The position numbers were made by a program, and so were the translations under genes. Below, piece after piece: positions 24,167 through 35,528 of a DNA stretch of 64,000 nt. Origin of the DNA: Rhodotorula mucilaginosa. Taxonomy: Eukaryota; Basidiomycota; Microbotryomycetes; Sporidiobolales; Sporidiobolaceae. The notes under the pieces were generated by a model that saw nothing but the letters and a program-made list of their open reading frames with translations, searched no databases and was not told where the DNA came from. The stretch is taken from positions 1,302,001 to 1,366,000 of the forward strand of contig CP137865.1 of assembly GCA_034406715.1 (NCBI GenBank). Reading direction: 5' to 3'. Within the stretch, counting starts at the first letter, position 1, and each line of letters opens with the position of its first letter.

Positions 24167-24393
24167 AGGATGTTGTTTCCTCCCTTCTTCCATGTGCGCA
24201 CGTGTGTATACAGAACAGACGAGGGCGACCCGTATGGTCGGCTTGGTGCGTGAGCGCCGCTAGCGGAGAAGGAGTTCCTTGCGCAACCTTGAATCTGCAT
24301 TTTCAAGCATCCATGAACACAACTTGTTCGCCACCGTCTTTCAGATGACGAGAGACTTCTGCCTTTCCGTTCGCCCGCCTTGCTGAAGGCTTC

Positions 24394-26938
24394 ATGCCCG
24401 AGACGAAGCGGCCTCGCTCCTTAGGCTCTCACGCGTTTGATGTTGGCCGCCTCCTTACGGCGCATCAGCCCTTAGCTGCTCCCATGCCCGGAGGGACGGC
24501 GAGAAGCTCCTCGCCTGGACCGGATCAGGAACCGCTCCTGCGCTCGTCGAGCAGCAACTTTGGCTTTCCCCCACCTGTCACTGCAGCACCACATCAAAAG
24601 CGAAGGAGACCGTCACGCCCGCGAAGGCGCGTCGTCATCGTCGTGACTGCTGCTTCGGGAACGGCGTTGCTCGCTTTGCTGCTCCTGATCGCGCTGGTAC
24701 CCGCTCGAGAGGGGACACGAGAAGGCATTTCGACTTCTTACCGAGACCGGATCGGCGGATGGACGGCGGAGATCTATCGCGCTGCATTCGGCGAGGCGGT
24801 ACCGGTTACGGATACTGTAACCTGGCGCGGCGACGAGGTACTCGAGGACGGGACTACTCGACTCGACGCGGGCCAAATGGACTCGTCGGGGATTGAAAAC
24901 GCGGATTCGTTCGAGCCACTACCTCCGAGGCGGGAATGGTCAGCAGAGGACCGGAAATTGCGAAGATATACCTGGGAGACGCCACCGGTACATAGCAGTC
25001 TCGAGCGGATGCTCGCAGACCTCACTCCGGTGCGATTTTCTTCACATTTGTTTCTGCTCTCCGGACAGCGGACAATCGGGTTGACCGGCGGCGGAGATGT
25101 CATCGTCACACAGGCCCAGAATCGTATTCGTCAATGGCTCCTGCAAAGTCGGAATCAGACTATGGGAGGGACCGGGATCGGACTCGGCGCCCGAGATCCA
25201 CCCGAACAAATCCGACCTGCGCCTCCGCTGCCAGGGCACCGTGGCGCAGACCCGGACGAGCTTTCTGGGCCGGGAACTTTCAACAAGGGGTCGTACACCA
25301 AGTGGGGCTTGAATGCCTTCCTCTCGAAAGGGTCGCCAAAGCGCTGATTCGTGGACTCATCACAGATACGCGGACCTCGTCGAGGAATGGCGCAATGGAC
25401 AGCCGGTCGACTCGTGCGAGACAAAAAGCTGGGAGGCGTCGTACACGGCCCTGCATGCGGACATGTTGAGCGGCCAGGCTCGAGCGCCGAGCTTGCTCGA
25501 GTATAGGTGTCGCCTCGGCGAGCACTGCGGAGGGTTTGCCGACCGGTGTGTCCTCGTTGCGCCTCTTTGTCGCCACACAATCTGCTCAACTCCTGACCCG
25601 GACAACTCACTCGAAACAGAATCCTCGGCATGACGTCGATGTTCCTGTACAGCGTCCTGACGAAGCGAGCCTTCTCGATCACTTGGGAGCAACCTGCACC
25701 CGCCGACCTCGTCTTCGACTCGCCGCACATCGACTGGTCCCGCCCCTTCAATAAAACGAGCACGACGCCGCCAAATTCTCGCATCTATGCGGACGAGAGA
25801 CTCGTGAACAATCGTACCGAGATTAACGCGCACAATTGGGACCCGGAGCGACTCGACAAGTTTATGCCGACCTTTGTTGACCAGTTCAGCGGAGCTCGCA
25901 ACTCGTCCTGGTTGCAAATCGACTTTACCCGCGGCGTCGTCATGCGATCTTTCTCGTACCCGACGATCAAGCCGCGCCTCGACAAACTCGGCCTGAAAGT
26001 GACGACGGCGTATGCGTGCCTGATCAAGTATCTCTTTCGACCCAAGCCGGCCGTGCTCGCCTTCATCGCGCAATACACGTCCTTTTTCGCGCTTCCCGAA
26101 ATTTTCGTCATCGGGATTCAGATCCGCACAGGCGATTTATCCCTCGTGAGTCCGGACTACCCAATCTCTTTGAACACCTCGAGACTGAAGACGCCTCATC
26201 CGCTTGCAGTACGCGGCTAGCAAGGACGTGATCAACACGGTCGAGCAGCATTCGCAGTACTTTACGTGTGCCGATGCCGTTGCTCGAACGTATGCGGATC
26301 CTTCGCAAAGAGTCGTCTACTACCTCATCACGGACTCGCGCGTCCTCGAACGGGACGCACTCCGCCAGTTTGGCGATAGGGTCGTCGTCACTGGCTTGGA
26401 GCAGGCGCATGCTGAAGTCGAACCAGATTTCAGCGAGGGAACGCAGACGGTCGAGCACGCCGCCGACGGCTTGATGCGCACGGTTGCCGAAAGCTGGATC
26501 TTTGCGAGTCAGTCTCTTCTTCCTGGCATCGAGTCTGCATTCCGAATTCTCACAGGCTCTTTCGAGTGTCGCAGGCACCGACTTTCAAATCATCACGCAA
26601 CGCAGCGGGTTCGGCAAAATTCGTAAGCGAGGTTTCCCTCACCAGAGAGAGCGAGAGAGCAACGTCGCTAATGCACAAAGGTCCTATACAGCGACCTGGC
26701 TACGCGGTCGAGAAAACACTGCCATCCCGCTGTTCAATCCTCAGACGGATCCAAACTGGACCAATGATTATCGCGAGAAGCACAACGGCACTTTGCCGCC
26801 ACCTATAGATTGTTCGAAACCGGAAGCGTGCGTAACTTCCTTCCCTCGACCTGCTGGGACTATAACGAGTGCTGACATCCGCGTATACGCAGCATCAAGA
26901 CGTTCCATGAAATGGCGCAAGCGTGGTCTCTCGGATGA
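24394..26938 (+). CDS. Type II membrane protein with fucosyltransferase-like fold (inferred)
   Basis: The start MPETKRPRSLGSH is followed by a basic cytosolic tail, RRRPSRPRRR, and one transmembrane segment (about residues 80-102, VVIVVTAASGTALLALLLL), the topology of a Golgi glycosyltransferase. The luminal part includes YADLVEEWRNGQPVDSCETK, SYTALHADML, EYRCRLGEHCGGFADR, ILGMTSMFLYSVLTKRAFSI, FVIGIQIRTGDLSL and VVYYLITDSRVLERDALRQF. The ADRILG and GIQIRTGD blocks recall NodZ/GT37-type fucosyltransferases. Clear introns are 25546-25619, 26146-26209, 26508-26574, 26623-26691 and 26828-26892, and the end is AQAWSLG-stop. Between about 25190 and 25390 the likely coding frame changes at least twice without good splice sites, which suggests frameshifts, missed small introns or assembly errors. 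Confidence 0.7.
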
Positions 26939-27271
26939 GCCAAGCTGCGGCTTCGACTCGACGATGGCGACACTCCGCCGCCCCACCACGAATAATACGC
27001 ATATCTGTTGTTGTAAACAATCGTATGTCTGTATAAATTAGAGCCTCGCGCGGTCGTTCCGCTTCAGCCTGATCTCTTGCGAGAGGTCCACGACGATTAC
27101 CCGTCATCGACAAGTTGGGGAAAGAAGAGAGCGTGCGAGTGCGGCCAGGATCGGCATATTACATACAGAAACGTGAGTGGAGTTACACAGCGGTCAAACA
27201 CGAAGAGGACAGGAGAATGGAAAGGCGAAGGAGAGGGAGGCCAAAAAGGCAACCGCGAGGAGACGGGCAGC

Positions 27272-29988
27272 CTACTTGGCGCTCGCGCCGGCTCGCGAGG
27301 CGATAAAGACGGTGGCGATGACGACGCCGAGGAAGCCGATCGAAGCCGGCAAGAGGTACTCCTTCGGGAGGATGCCCGCGACCAAGTCATCGGCCGGCGC
27401 AGCGGAGGCCGCCTTCCGTGCCTTCTTGCCCTCACGGGCTCCTGCAGCGTTGCGAGCCCCCGACTCGGCAGCATCCGTCTCGCCTTCGGCCTCAACGTCG
27501 GCAGCCTCCTCCTCGACGACGACGAGCTTCTTGGTAACAGTCGCGGCTTTGGCTTTCTCGCGCTCCTTCTCGTCCTTCTCTGCTGCGGCAGCGATCGCCT
27601 GCTTCCAAGTCGAGCCGCCCGAGACATGCAAGACAACGCGGTCCTTGCCCTGTTGCTTGGCAGTCTGGACGGCGTCGGTCACGTCCCGGTCGGCGGTCAT
27701 CAGGACGAGGTCGCCGTCGTCGTCGCGGTAGCTGACTTGGAAGTCCTTCGGGTCCGGCTTGATCTCCTGCGCGACGACAACGGAAGCCTCGACAGCCTCT
27801 GCCGACGGCGACGGCGACGCATCGCTCGAAGCAAAGAACGGGTCCGACGCGAGCTTGCCCGAAACGATGTCGATCAGGAACTCGTGCGAGTCGTACCGCG
27901 CCTGGAACCGGTGCGTCGTCCCACCCGGAGCGACAAACTTGAACAAGTACGTGCCGTCGTCGACGATCGTGGTCGCAGGCTGACTGATCCCGCCGACGCT
28001 CGACGCGTGAGGCCCGCCCCGGTGCGAGACGCCGACATCCGAAGCGTCATCGGCGTTGACGACCGAGGCCGAGTCGCCCGGGAACAGCTCCGATCCGGGC
28101 GTGTCGATGCTATCCTTGGAGCGGTGGTAGCCCGGACGAGACGGAGTGTGGAACGGTACCTGCGACGAAGCAGCTTCCGAGCCGTTCAGGCCCGACAGGA
28201 CAGACTCGACGTCGTCGTCGACACCGCCAGCCTCGGCGGCGGCGCTGAAGAAGCGGCCCCAGAGCGGACCACCCGCAGGATCGGCGGCGCCACCGGCGTC
28301 GGCATGCAGGGTGTTGACTTGCTCGAGGGTAGCGTACGTAAGCTTGAGCACGTCGACGATGCCGATCAGAGCACCGCCTTCGTCGACAACCGGCAAGTTG
28401 AGGTAGTGACCGTCTATCGATGAATTCGTCACATCAGTACAAGCGGTGGAAACTGTCCGGCACAATAAGCGAACTCACCGTGCATCTTGCGAAGGGCATC
28501 TTGGATGCTCAGGGTCGGAAGGGCCACGTCCGGGTGCGGTGTCATGACACGGACGACACTGCAGGTCTTGGCATCGAGGCCAGCCGCAATGACACGCAGC
28601 ACAACATCCTTCGAGGTAAAGATGCCGGCAATCTTTTTCCCGTCGCCTTCGACGACGCAGACCGCCGTCGTGCGCTTCTCGCGCATGAGCTTGGCCGCAT
28701 CGCGGACACTCGTCTTGACACCAACCGTCGCTGCGGTCGTGCGCGCATCAAGGATCGATCCGAGGTCGGGGAACGACATCTTGTCCCGAAGGGCTTGGAC
28801 GTAGGCGAGGAGCGGGTTGGTCGCAGCGGCATCGGCCCCGCCAAACTGCTCCTGAGCTCCCTCGAGGGCGGTGTAGAGACGCTGCGACGAGCCGTAGGCC
28901 TTTTCGAGCTTCTCGAGCGACTCGTGGAAGACTTTGGTGATGTCGAGCAAACCGACGACGTCGCCGTCTTCGTTGCAAACGGGCTGCAAGGGGCATCGTC
29001 AGTGATTCGTGTCCCACAGAGAGCGCTTCGGAACGGCACGTACCAAGTGACGGAAACCGCGAGTGACCATGGTCTGGAGCGCCTCGGTGGCGGAGGTGGT
29101 GTCGCGGGTGACCATCGGATTGGGCGTCATGATGGCGCTGACGGGGGTGACTCGCGGGTCCATTCCATCGCCGACGACCTGTGTGCACATAGTCAGCATG
29201 TGTGGCTGTCACAAAAGCACGAACGGCGAGACAGCGTACCCGGAACGCGAGATCCTTGGCGGTAAAGATGCCGCACAAGTGTTCGTCCTCGTCGACGACC
29301 AGGACGCAGTCAGTCCGCTTCGCCGCGCAAAGCTGACTCGCGTCCGAGACGCTCATGCCATGCGGGACGGTCAAGGCGGGGAGGGGCCGGAGGGCAGAGA
29401 CGGTGCCCTGCTTGGGTCGAGGGACGCGCTGGCCACCGGTGGTGGTACCCGAGGCGGCGCCGGCGCGCTTCGAGCCCGGTCGCTTGCGAGAGAGTTCGCC
29501 TTCGATCTTCTTGCGGATGGCCTACGTATTCAGTGGGCGGGAGCAGGTTGTGTCAGTGTTCAGCTCCTCGGCAAACGGCGGACATTGATGCCGTTCTCAG
29601 AGCGACTGCAGCTGCCAGAAACGCTCGACGCGTACGCCACTCCACAGAGACAGTTGCGTCGTTGTGCCTTGGCCGTCCCCTCTCCCACTGCCCGCGCACA
29701 GCTTGCAGAGACTGCGCGCCGGGTGCGCTCATTCAACCGTCCAACGGGCGCGCGTCGTGAACCACTCACCTCGTCGCGCTTGGACTGGCGCTTGCGGGTC
29801 TCTGCGAGGCCGTCCGAGCTAGCTGGCGGGGTGCTCGGTACGGTGCTCGTGGTCGAGAGGTAGCTCGAGCCCGACTGCGAGTAAGCGCTCCGGGATGACT
29901 GGGGACGCGACGCCATGGCGGGGCTGGACGAGTGGTCGTACGAGGGCTGAGCGGGAGAGTGATGAGCAGGAACGGGGATCCGGGACAT
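27272..29988 (-). CDS. CBS/PB1 domain protein with C-terminal membrane anchor (Mug70-like)
   Basis: Five exons (29770-29988, 29240-29521, 29044-29178, 28479-28983, 27272-28413) join in phase into 760 residues. After a Ser-rich N-terminus come four CBS motifs in two pairs: DCVLVVDEDEHLCGIFTAKD, then MTPNPMVTRDTTSATEAL with CNEDGDVVGLLDITKV, then TTAVCVVEGDGKKIAGIFTS, then MTPHPDVALPTLSIQDAL with LNLPVVDEGGALIGIVDVL. A PB1-type domain follows near residues 520-620 (YLFKFVAPGGTTHRFQARYD to FQVSYRDDDGDLVLMTADRD). An acidic/Ala-rich linker and one C-terminal segment, LLPASIGFLGVVIATVFIAS, suggest a tail anchor. Fungal relatives include S. pombe Mug70 and Meu-type proteins. CBS pairs usually bind adenine nucleotides, but the ligand here is unknown. 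It is divergent from the oxidoreductase at 30356. Confidence 0.88.
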
Positions 29989-30335
29989 GCCCTACACGCG
30001 CTCGTGTATTGGTCGGTGAGAGAGAAGCAAGCGAGACATGTTGAGCGAACCTCGGTCGAGCAGCTGCCCCCTGTTCCACTCGAGCCTCCACTTTCTCTCG
30101 TTCCGCGCAGGGTTGGCCTTCTCTGGCCGAATTGTCCGATGCTCTTGGTCAGCCTCGCCTCGGCTCGCGCTCTCTACTGACCCCGACACGCCTGCTGCTT
30201 GCTCTTCATTTGCTTCAGTCATCGTCAGTTTGCTCCCGTACTCCGAGCCCACGACCTTGCACGCTCGCCTACGTGCCCGACTCCGAGTCTCTCGCCCGGT
30301 CATTACATCACCCTCTCTCATCCAGGCGACCGCCT

Positions 30336-30343
30336 TATAAATA
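30336..30343 (+). promoter_or_regulatory. TATA-like box close to the OYE start
   Basis: TATAAATA lies only about 13 bp before the ATG at 30356. That is too close to serve as the core promoter for this start unless transcripts are leaderless or the start is downstream, so it may be incidental. Confidence 0.3.
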
Positions 30344-30355
30344 CCCTTGCACGCC

Positions 30356-31762
30356 ATGGCCGACGCTGCGTACGCCGATCAGCCCCCGACGGATGTCATC
30401 AACCCGGGCGTCCCCGACGCGCCGTTCTACCAGCCCTTGTCCGACCCTGCGCCCGGAACTGCGCTCTCGGCCGACGAGTGGCCGCAGAACAAGCAAGTCC
30501 CGCTCCTGTTCCAGCCCCTGACGGTCGGCAAGGAGGCCCAGATCACCCTCAAGAACAGGATCGTCGTCGCTCCCATGTGCCAGTACTCGTGCGCGGCCGA
30601 AGGGTCCGAGGCTGGCGTCCTGACGCCCTGGCACCTCGTCCACCTCGGCTCGTTCGCCGTACGCGGGGCCGCCCTCGTCATGGTCGAGGCGACTTCGGTC
30701 CTGCCCAATGGTCGCCTCTCGCCGCAGGACTCGGGACTCTGGAACGACCGCCAAGCCGAGGCGCTCAAGCCCATCTTTGACTTTATCCGCATGCAAGGCG
30801 CCGTCCCGGCCATCCAACTCGGTCACGGCGGGCGCAAGACTTCGACTATGGCCCCCTGGCTCGACGCCTCGACGATCAAGAAGCCGCTCAAGTCGCACGT
30901 CGCCACGAACGGGGCCGCGAGCGGCTGGACCGACAACGTCTGGGGTCCTTCCGCCATCTCGTACGACGAGGACACGTTCCCGACGCCGAAGGAGATGACG
31001 CTCGAACAGATCGACGAGCTCAAAGAGGCGTTCCGGACCGCCACTGCGCGGGCAGTCAAGGCCGGCGCCAAGGTGATCGAGCTTCACTGCGCGCACGGTT
31101 ACCTCCAGACCAACTTCCTCTCGCCGGTTTCGAACCAGCGCACCGACAAGTACGGCGGCTCGCTCGAGAACCGGATGCGCCTCTCGCTCGAGGTGCTCGA
31201 GATCATGAAGAAGGAGATGCCGAAGGACGTCTCGCTCTGGATGCGCCTCTCCGCGAGCGAGTGGTGGCCCGAAGGCGAACAGGACGACCAGGGCGAGTGG
31301 ATCTCGTGGGGCATCGAGCAGTCCAAGGCGTTCTGCAAGGAGGCCGTCAAGCGCGGAGTCGACTTGATCGACGTCTCGAGCGGAGGCAACACGCCCCGGC
31401 AGCAGATCAAACTGGGACCGGGCTATCAGGTCCCGTTCGCGGAGGCGATCCGCAAGTCGTTCTCGGATGAGGAGCGCGTGCCGATCGCCTCGGTCGGGTT
31501 GATCACGGGCGGTAAGCAGGCCGAGGAGATCCTCCAGAACGGACAAGCAGACGTCGTGAGTTCCCCTTTCGTCATTATCACTACTCTGAACGCCACTGAA
31601 TCCTCTGCGGTCATTCAGGTGTCGGTCGCTCGTCACTTCCTTCGGGACCCGTCCCTTGTGTTCGACTGGGCGCAAGAGCTCGGCGTGGTGGTCAACGTTC
31701 CGGTTCAGTACCAGCGCGCTTTCACTCGCATGATGACCAAGTCTGAAGACAAGAAGAACTAG
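30356..31762 (+). CDS. Old Yellow Enzyme family NADH:flavin oxidoreductase (class III, YqjM-like)
   Basis: Two exons (30356-31555, 31619-31762) join in phase into 447 residues. The (beta/alpha)8 FMN enzyme blocks are NRIVVAPMCQYS (the Cys that tunes FMN potential in the YqjM class), AIQLGHGGRKTS, ELHCAHGYLQTNFLSPVSNQ, RTDKYGGSLENRMRLSLEV, VDLIDVSSGGNTP, VGLITGGKQAEEIL and VARHFLRDPSLVF. The enzyme reduces activated C=C bonds of enones and related compounds with NAD(P)H. Here the substrate is unknown. The intron length is a multiple of three with no stop, so the frame is open through it, but the spliced version keeps the family's ADVVSVARHFLRDP without insertion. Confidence 0.93.
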   Translation: MADAAYADQPPTDVINPGVPDAPFYQPLSDPAPGTALSADEWPQNKQVPLLFQPLTVGKEAQITLKNRIVVAPMCQYSCAAEGSEAGVLTPWHLVHLGSFAVRGAALVMVEATSVLPNGRLSPQDSGLWNDRQAEALKPIFDFIRMQGAVPAIQLGHGGRKTSTMAPWLDASTIKKPLKSHVATNGAASGWTDNVWGPSAISYDEDTFPTPKEMTLEQIDELKEAFRTATARAVKAGAKVIELHCAHGYLQTNFLSPVSNQRTDKYGGSLENRMRLSLEVLEIMKKEMPKDVSLWMRLSASEWWPEGEQDDQGEWISWGIEQSKAFCKEAVKRGVDLIDVSSGGNTPRQQIKLGPGYQVPFAEAIRKSFSDEERVPIASVGLITGGKQAEEILQNGQADVVSSPFVIITTLNATESSAVIQVSVARHFLRDPSLVFDWAQELGVVVNVPVQYQRAFTRMMTKSEDKKN

Positions 31763-31906
31763 AGGCCGACGTATAAAACTGCGTCGACGATAGATGCTTC
31801 CTTAAGCTCATAAATTGGGAATCATGTGCATACGTAGAATGTTGATACTTCAAAGCCACGCCTTCACATGTTCCTTGCGCCTGAGAGTCTTCTAGCTAGT
31901 CTTCTG

Positions 31907-34266
31907 CTACACACGCCACGTGCCCCTTTGCTTTGCGAAAGTCACCCTGCCGACGAGCGCCACCAGGGCGCCCAAGACCACCGCCGAACCTGCGAACATG
32001 ATCGAGTCGAGAAAGTCGCCATTCCGATTCGCGAGCAGGCGTCCGCAGACTGGATTGCCACCGACCGCGGCACCGGCGATGAGGACAAAGGCAATGCCTT
32101 GTCGGAGTCTGCAGGGGGAGACGGTTTTAGCAAGAGGGTCCCGAGTAAGACGGAAGGAATAAAGACTCACCCGATCTCTGCGAGGTTGTTATCCGAGACG
32201 CTCACGATCACCGGAGAGACAAGAGAGACAAAGCCGCCGGTGAAGAAACCGCACAGGAGCGCCCAGAGGATGAGCATGGACTCGCTCGTCATGACTCGCT
32301 GCGCCCGCCGGCCCGCCCGAATCTGTCAGCTTTCCGCTACGTGTCGGCAGTTGCAGGTGTTTGTGACGCACCATTAGAAAGATCGTGATGCCGGAGCACA
32401 GGCAACAGACAATTTGCATGTTCAGAGGTCCGAAACTGGATATTTGCGGTGGGAAGATTGTCAATGTGCGTGTCCGTGCTGTCGAGACAAGCTATTCAAG
32501 CCGACTCACAAGAGATCGGCGGCGATCCCAGGAAGCACACGACCCACGAACGAACCGGCATTGAAGATCGCCAAGGCGTAGTACGTCGCGTGCTCCGACG
32601 CGCGCTGTCGCTGGAAGTACAACTGGACGTAGAAATTCGGGAACCACATCCCCCAGTTCAAAATGAACGCACCGATCACGTAGCTGGTGTAAGTTAGGGT
32701 GAAGATCTGTTTCAGCGGCGGACGGGGCGGCTTCTGCATGACCTTGCGAGCCGGATGTGGTGACATGATCAGGTTGGCGATGAGCAACGAAAAGGCGACG
32801 ACCGCGCCGACTGCGAATCTTTCGAGACTATCAGTGACATTCTCTCAAGGCCTGCGTGATCAAGTACTACCCACCGGCGCGAACGGCCGTGGCGAAGCCG
32901 ACGTCCTGATTCGCGATGAGTTTGTTGAGCATGATAGGGAAGCAGATCCCGCCGACGCTGCTCCCGCTGGCCACGATGCCGACCGCGAGCGAGCGGCGTT
33001 TCTCAAACCAATGGCTTTGGACGCTGAGCTGCGTTGCGACGAGCAGGTCATTTCGTCAGGACCAGGTCTGCAGAAAAGAAGAAAGCTCGAGCCACTTGCC
33101 GAGGGAACGAACACGAGGCCGACGCCAAGACCTCCCAAAATCCCCTGAACGAACATACATTGTCCGTACGTTTGCGCCTCGGGAATCAGAAAGACCGACA
33201 GGGTCCAAAGCACCGAACCCGCGCCGATCAGGTAGCGGAAGTGGCCTTTGTCGAACAAGGGTCCCGCGACCAGCGCGAGGAGGAAGAAGAGACAAAGCTG
33301 GCAGCTGCGGATCCACGAGATCTGCGACTCGGTATGAGAGGTGTATCGATGCTGTTTGCCATGGAGAGAAAAACGAGTTCATGCCTGGGGTTTGAGGCAA
33401 GGCGATCAAGAGAGAGAGAGAAGCGTTACCTGGACATAGTAAACCTGAAAGACGCCGAATGCGCTGACGAGGCCAAGGGACGCAAAGAGGACCAAGAACC
33501 CGCCGAGGACGTTGGCCCACGCGCGCCAGCCACCGTCGGGAGGTACGTGAGTCGAGGTGGCGGCGGGATTGGTCGCGAGAATGACCGGCACGGGGTTCGT
33601 TGAGTCCGTGCCATTGCTGCCATCGATGTGACTGGTCTTGCGATGTAGAGAAGGAGGGTAGGTCGTCTCCTTGTTGTCGTCCGAGAATGAAGCGGTCGAG
33701 GAGGAACGAGCGCGGTCGGTTTCGGTTGGGTAGACCTCCTCTCGCGCAGGAGAAGCACCTTCCTGCGTCGCCGGTTCTTCTTCTTCCTCCTCGACGACGA
33801 CGACGACGGGCACGATCACCTCGTCGTTGTCGTTGGGCGGCGGGGAGCTAGCCCTGGTGGCCGTCCGGACGACGATCGGCGTCGTCGATTGGGCCGGCGA
33901 GGCCGGTTCGGCCGTTGACTGGGAATAAAAGCCCGGAGAAGGCGTTCGAGCGCTGTCGCGGTCCTCTGTCTCTGTGCCGACGCTGGCCTCGACGACCCCC
34001 TCCTCATCGATTCGGGAGATGTCTCGCGTGTCATAGAAGCTCCCCTCCTCCTCCTCCTCTTCGGTAAAGTCGGTGCGAGTGATAGAGGTCGAGTCGCTCT
34101 TGTGTTCAGCCTCGTCGATTCCGACGTCGCCTTCTTCGCTCAAGTCGCCCTCGTCGCCGAACGAGATCGCGTCCAAGTTCTCAAACGGCTCGGGCGACGA
34201 CGAGTCGCGTCGCTGCGGCTCGTCCGAGCTTGCTCTTGCCCACTGCTGGTCGTCGTCGTTGGTCAT
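31907..34266 (-). CDS. MFS permease of the fungal monocarboxylate-porter type
   Basis: Seven exons (33430-34266, 33100-33321, 33028 down to 32875, 32510-32810, 32372-32435, 32171-32298, 31907-32108) join in phase into 635 residues. The first 240 residues are cytosolic and very acidic, with runs of Glu. The core begins PPDGGWRAWANVLGGFLVLF, the conserved DGG[WY] start of the MCT family, followed by GLVSAFGVFQVYYVQ, then HWFEKRRSLAVGIVASGSSV and FNAGSFVGRVLPGIAADL (the R-x-L-P-G loop). The last helix is followed by AKQRGTWRV. Relatives are yeast Mch-type transporters, and the substrate is not predictable. The intron 33029-33099 uses a GCAAGT donor, a GC-AG intron. Confidence 0.88.
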
Positions 34267-35528
34267 GGCAACAGCTCGAAGGGCGTGGTAGGATGAGCGA
34301 AAGAGACCTCGTGCGTGTTGTTGTCCATGACCGGCTACGGGTCCAGCTCCGCGGCCTTCCGCTGAGCGGAGGACGCTTCACCACGCGGGGTGGCGGGGTC
34401 GGAGTAACGGTTAACTTACAGGAGCTTATCGGCGACGAGGCCGGCGAACGTCTGCGAGAGGCGGTGGAAGCGGTGCGTGCAATGTGGGGTGGAAGAGGTC
34501 CGAGCGGCGTCCGACTCTGAGCTTCGCGACGGCTAGCAGCTATGGTGTATGAGCAGGTAAAGACGGGGTGGGAGTCTTTGCGGTGCGAGCAGCCCTTACA
34601 GCGTAGGACGAGAGACAAGGACCTGAGCAGTTCGAGTCGAGGGCTCCTCTCCTACCCGGACAACACACAGCGCACGGCGTAGCAGGAGCGCACACGAGTG
34701 ATCCCGTTGAGCGTGGGACACGGTGTGACGAAGCAGGATCGCTAAGAGCACGCGAGTGAAGCAGGAAAAAAAAAAAAAAGAAGCCGGAGAAGGAAAAGTT
34801 TTGTATCGCGGGTCTCTCGCGCCGCCCTGCCACGTCTCTCCTTCGCCTTTCCGCGACGCCCTACCGTGTCCTACATTGTGCGAGGAACACGGCAGTTGAC
34901 GCCGCAGCGCGCGGGAAATCCAAGAACCCTCCTCTCGAAAAGAGAGGGGTTCAGGCCGAGGGGGGAACGACGAGGGGTTGACCACTTTGACTAGCGACGA
35001 AAAGAGGGTAGTTGATCTTGGCTAGTTATGACTCAATCCTGAGCAATCGGTTCCTGATAGGGAACCTGAGGCCTGTACCGGGCGTCGTTCACCTGTCCTT
35101 GGGGACAAGGGGAAAACGCCCGGCTAGGTGATCTCTGCTCAGAGCCTTAAGACAAGCCGGTGGTGCGGGATGGTGGGAAGGAAGAGGGCGAGCGGGATGT
35201 GCCGTGGGCTGCTAGGGTGGCGACTATGCTCGCTGGACCTCGTGAGCGAGTGCAGCAGGTGCGGTTCGGCGGGTGAGCATGGAACCAGGTCGGCGAGGCC
35301 GAGACCATCCGGGACGATGACGCAGCGCGCCTCTGCTGCGACGCAGACTATAGCAGCTCGTAATGCCACTCCCTGAGCAAGTATAGCGTGCCCCTGTTCT
35401 CCTGCAACGAGGTGACGAACCGCGCCGAGTGAAGTGCAGGAAGCCAACCTGCAAGCGGAGCAAAAGTCGCACCTGCTTCTGCCCACCAATCGCATCATAA
35501 CAACCACCGAGAGCAGACTATAGGAACG
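34267..35528. other. Intergenic, with a structured candidate inside
   Basis: This is the shared upstream region of the permease (minus) and mL49 (plus). It has short frames only and a run of 13 A at about 34769. The segment 35041-35150 folds into several short stems and is listed separately. Confidence 0.4.
35049..35143 (+). ncRNA. Candidate structured RNA or hairpin cluster
   Basis: GGTTCC (35049-35054) pairs with GGAACC (35061-35066) around a 6-nt loop. CCGGGCGT (35078-35085) pairs with ACGCCCGG (35116-35123), enclosing a second stem TGTCC/GGACA (35094-35098 and 35103-35107). CTCTG/CAGAG follows at 35132-35143. Three to four perfect stems within 95 nt outside any gene is more than I would expect by chance. 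It matches no RNA family I know (not tRNA, 5S, U-snRNA or a TPP riboswitch). The strand is unknown. Confidence 0.3.

Noticed and set aside
30336-30343. TATAAATA as the true core promoter of the OYE gene
   Set aside because: It is only about 13 bp from the start codon, too close for a normal TATA box.
35041-35150. TPP riboswitch (CCTGA, CTGAT words)
   Set aside because: The conserved CUGAGA and ACCUGAUCUGG blocks are missing and no thiamine gene follows.
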